Below are positions 54,149-64,000 of a stretch of 64,000 nt of DNA, in pieces (the first letter of the stretch is position 1; each line of letters starts with the position of its first letter). Both the position numbers and the translations under genes were made by a program. This DNA comes from Sporopachydermia quercuum. Its lineage: Eukaryota > Ascomycota > Sporopachydermiomycetes > Sporopachydermiales > Sporopachydermiaceae. Where the stretch lies: the NCBI GenBank assembly GCA_001599295.1, contig BCGN01000011.1, positions 124,001 through 188,000 on the forward strand. Direction: 5' to 3'. The notes beneath the pieces are model-generated. The model was not told where the DNA came from, made no database searches, and saw only the letters and a list, made by a program, of their open reading frames with translations.

Positions 54149-55209
54149 TTTGAATAGCTGAAATCTATTTTTTATATGAAACGAGACCAAAAATGCAGTA
54201 CCCAAATAATATCTATTCAGTGGTGAGCATCAAAAAGAAAATCAGTTCGCTCTACCTTATAACTACTATTTTTCGCAATTTATCTTCACAAAAGCAGCTC
54301 GAAGAGATGATCTCAATTTGAAAGTGGCTCAGGTATAAGTCGTTTTTCTCGAGCTCGCCAATTCATATGCTCGACAAACAAGTATGATCACCCAAAACTT
54401 ACGGGTTGATAATCTTCCCTCCTTATTCTTCTTACAAGTTTCTATATTCAAGAAACAGATAGTTTTATGGTCTCATTATTTATTGCATATATTCAAGGAG
54501 CATTTCTACATTACTTATCCTACTTATCAGTCAACGCCTTGCTATCAAAATTAAGGTTGCATTTAGCTATGTGATTTAGCTATGTGAAGGTACCGTAGAG
54601 TTTGTATAGGAGAATAATCAAAATGGGGATGGCATTCCAAGACAAAAGACATAGAAAAACTGGGACTTCATACTCTGCGATAACTTTACTATAATGTATC
54701 TACAAGTATTTAAAGATATAGTATATAAATGAATTTGGGCCCAGATGAGATAATACAGAATGTACCTCGATTAAAAGATGTCAGTTCAAGAGTTTAGTGT
54801 TCTTCAGGTTAAAGTTCTGGAGACCAAAATGTTCTCGGAACCTTATTTCGAAGTGAAATAGGACATCGCATCGTGTCATAACTGGAGAGGATGGTTTCGG
54901 TATATGGCCAGCTCTCCATATAAGAAAGGATACTGGCATAAAAGGTTTAAATATAGCAATAAAGAGAACGAATTTTAATAGCAGTTAATTCGTTAGATTG
55001 ACAATTATTACACAAGTAAATCCTCAAACCACCTAGAGCTATTATACAGAGAAAGAAAGGGTAGTTTAAAATAATAGTATAAACGAGTGTGAGTTTTGAA
55101 TAGCATAATTATATATATACAGGAAAAGGACGCGAGTTTTACGTCCTTAAATACCGCAAGCGATTTCTTGCTAGAAAACAAAGCAAACAAACTACTACAT
55201 AAGAAAGCA
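54149..55209. other. RNY1 promoter spacer
   Basis: 1.06 kb between the RNR1 3' end and the RNY1 start. No gene, tRNA or strong repeat seen. Confidence 0.5.
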
Positions 55210-57864
55210 TCAGCCTGAGCAGGAAGTACAGTCCTCTGGTTTGTCCCTCGAACAGAACAAAGGAGTATCGCTATGAACATCGTAAGTACTGTCTTGAGTG
55301 ATTTGAGTGTTTGATTCTGAGTCTGAAAGACTCTCGACCGAACTCCTAGAACTGATCGAAGCAGGCGTTGAATCATCAGGTGAATCTGTTTTATCTCTAC
55401 CTTCTTCCTGGGCGTCTGCATTATCTAATCCTTTAGATTTCTTAAATTTCAATTCTGACTCAATTTGTTGACAGGGAGTATATTTTCTTTTGTTGCTCAG
55501 TTGCTGAAATCTTTCTTCAAGTGCCTCCGTAGATTCCCTGTCATTTCTGTCAATATCGGACAACCCCAAAAAGCTTGAGAATTTTTGTTGATCTACTGTA
55601 AATTGAATCGGTTTTGAAGCAGCCTCAGTTCTGAGATAATACATTCCGGTCTTTAATCCTTTTTTCCAACCGTAGAAATGCATCGTCGTAAGCTTTCGCA
55701 TGGTGGGCTCTGCCATGAAAATATTCATGCTTTGGGATTGATCAATGAATGCTCCTCTATCAGCTGCCATATCAATTATCGATCTCTGAGGGATTTCCCA
55801 GACAGTTCTATAAAGTAGTTTAATCGAAGGTGGTATACCAGAAATGCTCTGTATAGAACCATTGTTCCTCAGTATTTCGTTCTTCGTGGCATTATTCCAA
55901 ATACCCAGGCTNATCAGATCTTCCATCAAGTGAGGATTTACAACCTGATATTCACCTGATAGGACTCTACGATAATAAAAATTGGAAGTATACGGTTCCA
56001 TACACTCATTGAAGCCTAAAATCTGTGATGTTGACGCAGTTGGCATCAAGGCTGTGACTAATGAGTTTCTCATTCCATACTTCTTCAATCTTCTCTTCAA
56101 ACTGTCCCAATCCCAGAGATCAGGTTGCTTCACTCCCCACAGGTCGTATTGCAGGAGACCTTGGGAGGCAGGTGACCCTTTGTAAGTCTCATAAGGACCT
56201 TCCTTTTTGGCAAGCTCTATTGACTGCTCTACAGCAGCATAGTAAATAGTTTCACATATTTGACTATTGAGAATCCTAGCTTCAAGGCAATCAAAAGGTA
56301 GCCGAAGTTTCATGAAAGTATCAGCCAATCCTTGTACACCAATTGCAATGGGTCTGTGCCTCTGATTACTTCTCTCNGCTTCTTGGACTGGATAGAAAGA
56401 GCCATCAATAATTTTGTTCAGGTTTTTTGTAACAATTTTTGTAACAGCATAGAGTTTCTTGAAATCAAATTTTAAGGTGTTATCAGTCTCAGACTCCTTC
56501 ACGAACGTTGGTAATGCGACTGAACATAAATTGCATACAGCTGTTTCCTCTGGTGACGAGTACTGAACAATTTCACAGCATAGATTAGATGATTTGATAG
56601 TTCCGAGATTCTTCTGGTTTGATTTACTATTACAAGAATCCTTATAAAGCATGAAAGGTCCTCCAGTCTCTACTTGAGATTCAAGTATACTGTGCCATAA
56701 TTTCTGGGCCTTCACAACTCTCGTAAACCTCCCTTCAGCAACGTATTTCGTATACAGCTTTTCAAATTCCTCACTACACGTATCGGCAAGTCCAGGCGAA
56801 TCAACAGGTGAAAATAAATGCCAGTCATCATTGCTTTCAACTTTCTTCATAAATAGGTCGGGTATCCATAATGCATAGAAGAGGTCACGAGCTCTTAACT
56901 CTTCTTTACCATGATTTTTTCTTAAGTCAAGGAATTCGAATATATCATTATGCCATGGTTCAAGGTATATTGCAAAAGCGCCCGGTCTTTTGTTTCCCCC
57001 TTGATCAACGTATCTAGCAGTGTTATTGAAAACTCGCAACATGGGAACTAACCCATTCGAGGTACCGTTAGTTCCTCTTATGTAGGAACCTCTAGATCTA
57101 ATATTATGAACACTTAAGCCTATTCCACCAGCGAACTTGGAGATACTTGCACAATCTGCCAATGTCTTGTATATTCCTGTGATAGAATCATCCGACATGG
57201 CCAAGAGAAAACAGGATGACAATTGCGGGAAAATGGTTCCTGAATTAAATAATGTTGGAGTAGCATGAATAAAGTACCTCTTGGACATTAACTCGTATGT
57301 TTCAAAGGCAGACTTCAAATCCTCTTTGTGTATGCCAATAGCTACTCTCATCAACATATATTGNGGTGTTTCTATAATTTTTCCTTCATATTTCAGCAAG
57401 TATGATTTTTCCAGAGTTTTGAACCCGAAGTATGAAAACGTCAAATCTCTTTCTGGTTTTATTTGTTTATTAATTTTATCTTTATTCTTCTCCACAATCT
57501 CATAAATATTTTCAGCAACTATAACATTGTACTCTCCTGTTGTTCCCTCTGGGTTGTGTGATAATTTGTACATTACTTGATCGAATGGTAGATTCACTGA
57601 TTTCTGTAAAGCAGTTACAGCCACTCTGCCTCCCAGCTGGCCATAATCATAGTGAACTGTCGTCATATCAGCGCATGTCTCTGCTAGAAGACTTTCAATA
57701 TCCTTCGTTAAAACTAAATCATAGATCCCATCGCTTACCTTATCTACTACCTTTTCAATGTCCAAGAATTCCCTGTTCAGCCCAAATGCTATAACTTTCA
57801 GCCTTTGGATCAGTTTTTCCTTTTGAAACGGCTCAATGGTGCCGTCCCTTTTTGTTACATTCAT
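55210..57864 (-). CDS. RNR1: Ribonucleotide reductase large subunit Rnr1
   Basis: 884 residues from ATG 57864; the codon before it is GTG. The N-terminal ATP cone ([18 protein letters not shown]) gives dATP control. Catalytic core: [16 protein letters not shown] with the first redox Cys, [68 protein letters not shown], and [16 protein letters not shown] with the radical-transfer tyrosines. A ~120-residue Ser/Asp-rich tail ends in CTSCSG, the C-terminal redox Cys pair. Length agrees with S. cerevisiae Rnr1 (888). It reduces NDPs to dNDPs with the Rnr2/Rnr4-type subunit. I found no ACGCGT MCB box upstream, unlike the S. cerevisiae gene. Confidence 0.96.
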   Translation of the reverse strand: MNVTKRDGTIEPFQKEKLIQRLKVIAFGLNREFLDIEKVVDKVSDGIYDLVLTKDIESLLAETCADMTTVHYDYGQLGGRVAVTALQKSVNLPFDQVMYKLSHNPEGTTGEYNVIVAENIYEIVEKNKDKINKQIKPERDLTFSYFGFKTLEKSYLLKYEGKIIETXQYMLMRVAIGIHKEDLKSAFETYELMSKRYFIHATPTLFNSGTIFPQLSSCFLLAMSDDSITGIYKTLADCASISKFAGGIGLSVHNIRSRGSYIRGTNGTSNGLVPMLRVFNNTARYVDQGGNKRPGAFAIYLEPWHNDIFEFLDLRKNHGKEELRARDLFYALWIPDLFMKKVESNDDWHLFSPVDSPGLADTCSEEFEKLYTKYVAEGRFTRVVKAQKLWHSILESQVETGGPFMLYKDSCNSKSNQKNLGTIKSSNLCCEIVQYSSPEETAVCNLCSVALPTFVKESETDNTLKFDFKKLYAVTKIVTKNLNKIIDGSFYPVQEXERSNQRHRPIAIGVQGLADTFMKLRLPFDCLEARILNSQICETIYYAAVEQSIELAKKEGPYETYKGSPASQGLLQYDLWGVKQPDLWDWDSLKRRLKKYGMRNSLVTALMPTASTSQILGFNECMEPYTSNFYYRRVLSGEYQVVNPHLMEDLXSLGIWNNATKNEILRNNGSIQSISGIPPSIKLLYRTVWEIPQRSIIDMAADRGAFIDQSQSMNIFMAEPTMRKLTTMHFYGWKKGLKTGMYYLRTEAASKPIQFTVDQQKFSSFLGLSDIDRNDRESTEALEERFQQLSNKRKYTPCQQIESELKFKKSKGLDNADAQEEGRDKTDSPDDSTPASISSRSSVESLSDSESNTQITQDSTYDVHSDTPLFCSRDKPEDCTSCSG

Positions 57865-58593
57865 CACTCACAGTTTGCAGTAACTATCAAATGACTCTCT
57901 GTATTTTTTGCCTGCTTCCATCACTTCTAACAGAATACAGAACATTCCTTTATTGTATCTTTTCAATCGCAATCTCAATTTCTATTGCCCTACAACAAGC
58001 CTATTCCAATTTTTGTCCCACTTCAGAGACTTTTCAACTCTCTTTTGCTCTCATATATTACAACCTATAGTGAGCTGCTCGATCTGTCTGCTAAGCCTTT
58101 GTATATAACTCTAATTCTCCCATCACTGTTATATCTCAGTGCGTTCCTTTGGGTAAAAGAAGAGTAAAATTCTAGATTACTCTCCAAGAAAATTTAATTA
58201 TTCAAATTAGTAACAGCATAGGTGAAAAGTGCATTACTAAAATCAGTAATGCACTTTAGTGAAGGCGATTCATTTTTTTTGTATCACTAAAACATGTGTC
58301 TTATTATAGGTTGCCGTTCCATGTAATTGCTGTTGGTGGACTTGAGTTGACAGAAAAAGTCTGAATACTGAAAGACAAAGAGTTAATAAGACAGTCAGAG
58401 TGAGATGTGAAGAGCAGTTGCGGATAGTGGTTAGTTTTGGTTTGTTTGGAATGGACAGTACGGCAATGATAAGTTGAAAAACAGAGAGAACCCATATTTA
58501 TTATACTTAATATATCATATCATTACATAGCTCGATGGTTGATGGTCATAGTAGTAGCAGTATCTAAACGACTTTTGAAATACTTTGATGCCC
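57865..58593. other. RNR1 promoter / VPS30 3' spacer
   Basis: 729 nt. It contains the strong hairpin at 58226-58257. No MCB (ACGCGT) element is visible. No gene supported. Confidence 0.55.
58226..58257. repeat. Perfect 13-bp inverted repeat, 6-nt loop
   Basis: AAAGTGCATTACT and AGTAATGCACTTT around loop AAAATC. The longest perfect hairpin stem I saw in the window, about 360 bp upstream of RNR1 and 340 bp past the VPS30 stop. Confidence 0.9.
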
Positions 58594-60070
58594 CTACCAA
58601 CTTCGAACACTGGAATGTGCCAGTATCCATTTGCAGCTATTCAGTTATTAATGTTAGTAAAATTCAATGAGATAAAGTGGTTAAATAGTAGAATAAATGC
58701 TGAATGACTTACTTCGTGAGCATTAGCTTACATGCCATCGTCCATTCTTCTCCTGTGCCTTTCGCTGAAACTTTTATACTGATGCCTCCCACTTTGTCGT
58801 CGCTGATATTATTTGGTAATCCAGAATTGTTTGCATTCCTGTTGTTTCCTGAACCAATTGTTGAAGCAGATATTGTTTCTCCTATAAGGCGAACAACTTG
58901 CAGCAAACACACTAGGCCAGAGTCGAAGTTTCCTTGGCCTAGCAACCTTCCAAAAAGTCTTTGTCCAGATGAATATAAATTATATGTTGCAGTAGTATCG
59001 TTCTCTGAATTCTCCTTATGTTCCTTCTTTTTTATACTTGAGTATGATCCCATCGGCTTCAACCTGTATTCGTCAACCTTGATTCTCTTTCGTTGCATAA
59101 TAGTAGACAGCAAGAATGTGACATGCCCCAAAGCTGCATTTATCTCCGTCCAGGGCACGGGGCATTTCTCGTAATTTCCTAGCCGCAGTCCGTTTATTGT
59201 ACCAAACATTCCATCATGAGAGATATTGAAAACATCGTTGTATACATTAGTCTTTTCCAGCTTTTTTAACTGCGACGATAGGTATGCATGTTGGGCGTCC
59301 AGTTTCTCTTGTTCGTTGGATAAATCTGTGAGTTGTAGGGTTATACTGTTTCTCTTTTCCCAAAACTCTTGCTCTATTTCATCTAGTGAGACTATTTGAG
59401 CCTGTACCTGTTGATTTCGTTTGAGTAATTCATTGTATTCTGTCTCCAGTGACTTGAGCTCCTCCAGTGATGTCGCTTCTTCATGGGCGACAGCAAGGTA
59501 ATCATTCATTATAACTCTAGATTCTTCGTTCAGCTCTTCGTTCAGCCTTTTTTCCTCTTTGTCAGTAGTTTGAATGTTAGTGACATTTTTTAATTTCTTT
59601 AGGAACTGAACATAAGTGTCCCGTTCCTGTTGCGTTCGAGCAAGCGACGTCTTAAGGCCATCGAGAATTAATGCTGAACACTCTGTGCATATAGGAAAAT
59701 CTATTTCTGTACTAAGTGATAGTACTTCGAACAGTGACTCTAATTTATGCGTAGTATCTGTTATCGAAGAGCCTGCCGTCTGATTTGCTGAAACTGTCTG
59801 GCTTATTCGGTCAATGGCCAGTGATATCTCGCCCAGCTCTGTGTCTTTCAATGTCCTTTCTTCTAGTGGTTTTAAACCATCGGCTTGTTCTAGCGCCTCG
59901 TTGAATTGCTCAACTCGCTCTCTTGGTATTGCATCGAATTCTTTTTCCGTAATCTTTATATGTGCTCTATTCAATAGTAATTTGGTTTGGGCCGGTGTTA
60001 TTTGCTTTAATGTGTCATGTATGATCAATGGCTGACTACATTTTTGACATTTAAACTCAGACAGCTTCAT
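58594..60070 (-). CDS. VPS30: Beclin-1 orthologue Vps30/Atg6, two exons
   Basis: Exons 58713-60070 and 58594-58636 give 466 residues (S. cerevisiae 557). The start is ATG 60070 before KLSEFKCQKC; a TTG extension is rejected. An N-terminal CxxC pairs with FPICTECSALILDGL near 140. A coiled coil covers about 150-300, and the evolutionarily conserved domain has NVYNDVFNISHDGMFGTINGLRLG and VPWTEINAALGHVTFLL. The 76-nt intron (donor GTAAGT, acceptor AATAG) is needed for the aromatic ending LTNCKWILAHSSVRSW; reading through stops one codon after the junction. Vps30 is a core subunit of both PI3-kinase complexes, for autophagy and vacuolar sorting. Confidence 0.93.
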
Positions 60071-60581
60071 TTTGTGCTTGCTTTTGTTTCTTATTTCATA
60101 CAACCTGACCGTGCCTGATATCCACCTTGTACATTGATTCAGAATACAAAAGGTAGCATAAAAATGTACATATATATCATTCAAGTATGCTTAAAAGTAA
60201 TAATTAATCACGAACCCTATAAAGATACCTCTGTTTATTGCCATCTCAATGATGGGGCATACCAAAATTCATATGCATATGCAGTCCAATAACAGATAAG
60301 GGTAGAGGTTATTGACGAATACTCATACTGGGCCATATACCTACCAAGAAAATAAGATAAGACCTATCAGTAATCAATAGACAAATAGACCCAACAAAAA
60401 ATCCAAAATTTCAAGATATAAAGTTACACGGAAACAACAGACCTACGAACAAAACAAACAAGCTATAACATAAAAATCAATTACTAATATACACCAAAAA
60501 GCAAAGCTTTAGAGACCAAACAGCAGACATAGAACCAAACCCCAGTTAATTAAATGTTGATTGGTTTCCCAAGGATTGCAT
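60071..60581. other. VPS30 promoter / H2A 3' spacer
   Basis: 510 nt, with palindrome CATATGCATATG (60270-60281). No gene supported. Confidence 0.5.
60270..60281. repeat. 12-bp palindrome CATATGCATATG, copy 3
   Basis: 200-211 bp upstream of the VPS30 start; identical to copies at 37207 and 46171. Confidence 0.7.
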
Positions 60582-60980
60582 TTATAATTCCTGAGAAGCC
60601 TTTCCCTTGGAACTCTTCTTGGGCAACAAGTTTCTGTGAATGTTAGGCAAGACACCACCTTGGGCAATAGTAACATGTCCCAATAATTTGTTTAATTCTT
60701 CATCATTTCTGATGGCCAATTGTAAATGCCTAGGAATAATACGAGTCTTCTTGTTATCTCTAGCAGCGTTACCAGCCAATTCTAGAATTTCAGCAGTTAG
60801 ATATTCTAAGACAGCAGTCAAGTAAACAGGAGCAGCAGCACCAACTCTTTGAGCATAGTTTCCCTTTCTCAATAATCTGTGGATACGACCAACAGGGAAA
60901 GCCAAACCAGCTTTAGCAGATCTTGATTGAGATGCCTTAGCACCAGAAGTAGCTTTTCCACCAGATTTTCCACCAGACAT
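60582..60980 (-). CDS. HTA1: Histone H2A
   Basis: 132 residues, one exon. Basic N tail, then [24 protein letters not shown], the acidic-patch helix [41 protein letters not shown] in the usual order, and a tail ending SQEL, the SQ(E/D)-hydrophobic site phosphorylated by Mec1/Tel1 in yeasts (H2A.X type). Divergent from H2B across 1.36 kb, the standard paired-histone layout. Codon use is strongly biased, as expected for high expression. A TATA-like run (61145-61155) lies about 165 bp upstream. Whether it matches HTA1 or HTA2 cannot be told. Confidence 0.97.
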   Translation of the reverse strand: MSGGKSGGKATSGAKASQSRSAKAGLAFPVGRIHRLLRKGNYAQRVGAAAPVYLTAVLEYLTAEILELAGNAARDNKKTRIIPRHLQLAIRNDEELNKLLGHVTIAQGGVLPNIHRNLLPKKSSKGKASQEL

Positions 60981-62342
60981 TATGATTAGTTGTTTATATT
61001 AGTTTTTGAAGGTATTGTAAACCGTGAATCTTTTTTCTTAATTTATTCAAGTTCGTTGATGAATTAAGGGAAACAGAAGTAAAATAAAGAAATTAAACCA
61101 AGAAATCTTTGAAGAATTATTTTCTTGTTGAAGCGGATTCTCTCTATATATATATCAAATTGGATCTATATTGCTTTCGTAATACGTTGAAGGATTTGTG
61201 AAAGTATCGTTAAAGCTGTTATTATCTGAACAGATAACGGCATTTCAATCAGTATGGGAAACAGGTATGAGATTTACGCTCCAATTCTGAATGGATAATT
61301 CAAGGGTTAGATTAAGTATATACGGATGAATAGTCGATGAGGTGACACTAACAAAAATTGCATTTTTCCATATAAAAACTGAATATTTGAAAATATCAAA
61401 AGATCACTTCTGATAATTGTACGGAATATCAAGTATTAGATTTCAACTTTAATGAAGCCTGGTAGGCAATAAATTGGACACTTTGCAACAGAATTTCATA
61501 TTAAGTAAACCTATTGGACTTCCGAAGGTCAGAAAGTCAGAAAGCCAGCCACAATAAATAACTATGAATTAAATTGATAGGCCTGTAAGATATTGCAATA
61601 ATTGATTTAACAAAATAAACAGGGAATAATATATTATATTTTGTTATAGTTTGTGCTGATACAACCCATGACTTTTTTCTCCAGATTGAATAGATATTCT
61701 TTAGGCAAACTTACGTTTACTATCTTCCCAAAATAGGACAAACCAAAACTTTATTGTTTATCAATTCTTGTAGTACTAAAATTACGCTTAGAATGGAACA
61801 TATCAGCACTAACAAGTATATGCTGAAATATTTACATCTTTAGGTAATATTCAGACCATGTAGTTCACGCTACAAAATAAACTCAACCTAAAATAAAGTT
61901 TCAATTTCAAACTTCAGTTGGGACCGTTGCAAGCATTCCTACTTACGTTGCCGCCATTCAGTGAACAAATTACCATTAATTAATGCCAACAAATCAGTGC
62001 ATATAAGTGCATATAATGGCATTTGTTTACATTCCTGTTAAGTACATTCCCAATATTCATTCGAAAGTATAAGTAGAATCAAATATTCTATCACGACTTA
62101 TCTTGGGAGAATGTACTGGAGCATTGTTTACCTTAACTTACACTCACTGGTTTGAATCTTGAAAGTTGATCAGATATAAATACGAACAGAAATCCACATT
62201 TTATCATTCGCGATAAGTTCTTCTAATATAATTATATCTTCTTTATTTTCTCTCTTTTATCTGTTTTCGATCATCAATCCATTGACATTGAATACATCGA
62301 CAAAAAAGATTCACCCTTCCTTAAATATACAAATCAACAACA
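60981..62342. promoter_or_regulatory. Divergent histone H2A/H2B promoter region
   Basis: 1.36 kb. TATA-like TATATATATA (61145-61154, serves H2A) and TATAAATA (62175-62182, serves H2B) each lie about 165 bp before their start codons. A tandem 10-mer AGTGCATATA x2 sits at 61996-62015, framed by ATGCCA/TGGCAT. I could not find a clear copy of the S. cerevisiae histone UAS (GCGAAAAANTNNGAAC). Confidence 0.6.
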
Positions 62343-62756
62343 ATGGCACCTAAAGCTGAAAAGAAGCCCGCCTCCAAGGCCCCTGCTGAAAAGAAACCTA
62401 CAACTGCTGGTAAGAAGACAACTTCTTCTGCTATCTCTGGTGACAAGAAGAAGAGAACCAAGGCTAGAAAGGAAACTTACTCTTCTTATATCTACAAGGT
62501 CTTGAAGCAAACTCACCCTGATACAGGTATCTCTACTAAGGCTATGTCTATCATGAACTCTTTCGTTAACGATATCTTCGAAAGAGTTGCTACTGAAGCC
62601 TCCAAGTTGGCGGTCTATAACAAGAAGTCCACTATTTCTGCCAGAGAAATCCAAACTGCTGTTAGATTGATCCTTCCTGGTGAATTGGCCAAGCACGCCG
62701 TCTCTGAAGGTACTAGAGCTGTTACTAAATACTCTACTGAAAAGAAGAAGGCATAA
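62343..62756 (+). CDS. HTB1: Histone H2B
   Basis: 137 residues, one exon. Lys/Ala/Pro-rich N tail ([17 protein letters not shown]), then [81 protein letters not shown], all canonical. The Lys in AVTKYS is the Rad6/Bre1 ubiquitination site (K123 in S. cerevisiae). Paired divergently with H2A; strong codon bias. Confidence 0.98.
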   Translation: MAPKAEKKPASKAPAEKKPTTAGKKTTSSAISGDKKKRTKARKETYSSYIYKVLKQTHPDTGISTKAMSIMNSFVNDIFERVATEASKLAVYNKKSTISAREIQTAVRLILPGELAKHAVSEGTRAVTKYSTEKKKA

Positions 62757-62965
62757 ACTTAGTAATGATTCATTCATTCATCCTTAACGTTCATAAATAG
62801 TCATTTATATCCTTTATCATATTATATCATTCACGGGTGAATTGTTGGTTTTTTTGAGTTGGGCTTGATTTCTATTATCGAATATATAACAATGTGTACA
62901 CTATTAGCTTAATGAATTGGTTTTAAAACCTTTATTCGTATTATATTACTATCTATCGTAGGTAA

Positions 62966-64000
62966 TTAACTTTTTTCTATGTAATCTAGTAAAACTCTTC
63001 CAGCGTCCTCTCTCATTCTCAAAAACAATCCGTTTCCTTTGATGAAATGGTCATGTAATAAATCCTCAGACCGGACGTCACCTAGGTTTAGTATACAAAG
63101 ATCATGTTCGTTTGTAGGCACCGCTTCATCCATCTCCAAGAGTTTCTTTACTAATCCATAGGAAGAATACGTAGCTAAAGATGTTCCCATAACTAATACT
63201 TTAATCACATCATAGTTAGCAGACATACTTATAATACTCTGTAAACGGAGCTTGGTCTCGATTGGAATCTGTTCACCAAAAAATACAACCAGAGGTTTCA
63301 AAATTCCTGCCTCTGTTTTCAGCAAATGCTTGTCTTGTATGAACCACTCCTTGTTGTCATACATCACCTTCATACCATTTTCATGCCCTTGACTTTTTAT
63401 AATCTTTGTCTTAATCAAATCTGACAAAAGTAAAGAAGGATTCTCTTCCAATCGATCAACAATGTCTGAAAACAATTCGTTTTGTATTATTTCCAATACT
63501 CTTGGCTGCCTCGTATAATGGGTGTAGCACATCTTTCCCTTTCTCCAAGCACCATTTTCATCTACGTCGACTATTTTGGCTTCATGACACTTTGAACACG
63601 GAGGATACTTGAAACTGGAATAACTAGGTAAACTGATTTTACCTTCATGACATCTTGAACTCTGTAGAGTGTCTAAAGTCTGTTGAAAACTCAACAATGT
63701 TGAAGGATCAACGTCTCCATCAGGGTTAATTCGCAACTTACTTCTATTTTTCAACTCTTTTGCTAATTCAATATCTAAATCATACTTCATATCTTTTACA
63801 AGATTGGGTTTCTGATACAGATCACAAAACTTTTCATCACTGAATAAGAACTCATTGGGTTCTTGAAGATCTTTATCTTGCTCCGTTGTTGAAACGGGAC
63901 CTGAAGTTTTCTTTTTTGAAATGCTTCCTATCACTTCTAGCAAATCATTCCATCCTATAGCACCATCATGCTCTTTATTCAGTTTTATTAACGACTCCTG
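62966..64000 (-). CDS. Sirtuin-like protein, 5' part beyond window
   Basis: 344 codons are visible, open to the right edge without a start ATG. CHEGK and PPCSKCHEAKI followed by MCYTHY give Cys pairs like the sirtuin zinc ribbon. GILKPLVVFFGEQIP matches the sirtuin FGE segment, VIKVLVMGTSLATYSSYGL the GTSL motif, and CILNLGDVRSED the nucleotide-binding strand. The N-terminal GAGIS and catalytic HG parts are expected beyond the edge or within the long insert (SKKKTSGPVS onward). Sirtuins deacylate Lys using NAD+. Which HST this is I cannot say; it is divergent, and catalytic competence cannot be judged here. Convergent with H2B, 209 nt apart. Confidence 0.55.
   Translation of the reverse strand, partial: QESLIKLNKEHDGAIGWNDLLEVIGSISKKKTSGPVSTTEQDKDLQEPNEFLFSDEKFCDLYQKPNLVKDMKYDLDIELAKELKNRSKLRINPDGDVDPSTLLSFQQTLDTLQSSRCHEGKISLPSYSSFKYPPCSKCHEAKIVDVDENGAWRKGKMCYTHYTRQPRVLEIIQNELFSDIVDRLEENPSLLLSDLIKTKIIKSQGHENGMKVMYDNKEWFIQDKHLLKTEAGILKPLVVFFGEQIPIETKLRLQSIISMSANYDVIKVLVMGTSLATYSSYGLVKKLLEMDEAVPTNEHDLCILNLGDVRSEDLLHDHFIKGNGLFLRMREDAGRVLLDYIEKS

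Noticed and set aside
60071-60184. N-terminal extension of VPS30 to 60184
   Set aside because: It begins with TTG, and Vps30-like sequence starts at ATG 60070.
1-64000. tRNA genes, LTR or other transposable elements, CRISPR arrays
   Set aside because: I looked for B-box sequences (GGTTCRANNCC) on both strands, long terminal repeats, reverse-transcriptase or transposase motifs and regularly spaced repeats, and found none.

Overview
The window is nuclear DNA of a budding yeast (Saccharomycotina). The evidence is compact, mostly single-exon genes of recognisable yeast families, A+T-rich spacers, and introns with GTAAGT/GTATGT donors and CTAAC branch sites close to the acceptor. CTG reads as leucine at conserved positions (RDS2, RET1, RNR1), so this is not a CUG-Ser or CUG-Ala yeast. 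RAC1 and SNRNP27, which S. cerevisiae lacks as far as I know, place it outside Saccharomycetaceae. An A+T-rich Pichiaceae or Phaffomycetaceae yeast is my guess, not a proof. About 60 isolated N bases are scattered up to about 57.4 kb.

Layout, 26 genes. 0-10 kb: ENV9 (cut by the left edge), IPI3, SNRNP27, NOP6 and the four-exon RAC1. 10-20 kb: mitochondrial aldehyde dehydrogenase, a PEX25-like peroxin and ISU1, separated by unusually long spacers (3.3 and 2.7 kb). 22-33 kb: GIP3, RPL5, COX11, RDS2, COX6. 34-46 kb: NOC2, a MEI5/SFR1-like gene, RET1, NPT1. 46-60 kb: six-exon KAP120, an unidentified coiled-coil gene in the position of SPC29, RNY1, RNR1, VPS30. 60-64 kb: a divergent H2A/H2B pair and the 3' part of a sirtuin-like gene cut by the right edge.

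Many neighbours are also neighbours in S. cerevisiae, on two different segments: chromosome XVI left (YPL120-YPL137: VPS30, MEI5, RNY1, SPC29, KAP120, RPL5, COX11, RDS2, ISU1, GIP3) and chromosome XV right (YOR206-YOR246: NOC2, RET1, NPT1, ISU2, HER1, ENV9). The window therefore looks like the unduplicated counterpart of a whole-genome-duplication pair. This synteny supports several assignments and suggests that the coiled-coil gene between KAP120 and RNY1 is a diverged SPC29.

Functional themes are ribosome biogenesis (IPI3, NOP6, NOC2, RPL5, RET1), mitochondrial respiration and Fe-S metabolism (COX6, COX11, ISU1, aldehyde dehydrogenase, and the gluconeogenic regulator RDS2), nucleotide and NAD metabolism (RNR1, NPT1) and chromatin. 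Seven genes carry 14 introns, and several of these split off tiny last exons. I saw no tRNA, transposon, retroelement or CRISPR array. I did not find a wholly new system. The best leads are the SPC29 positional candidate, the 3'-biased introns, a 12-bp palindrome found in three promoters, and unusual residues in RAC1 and ENV9.
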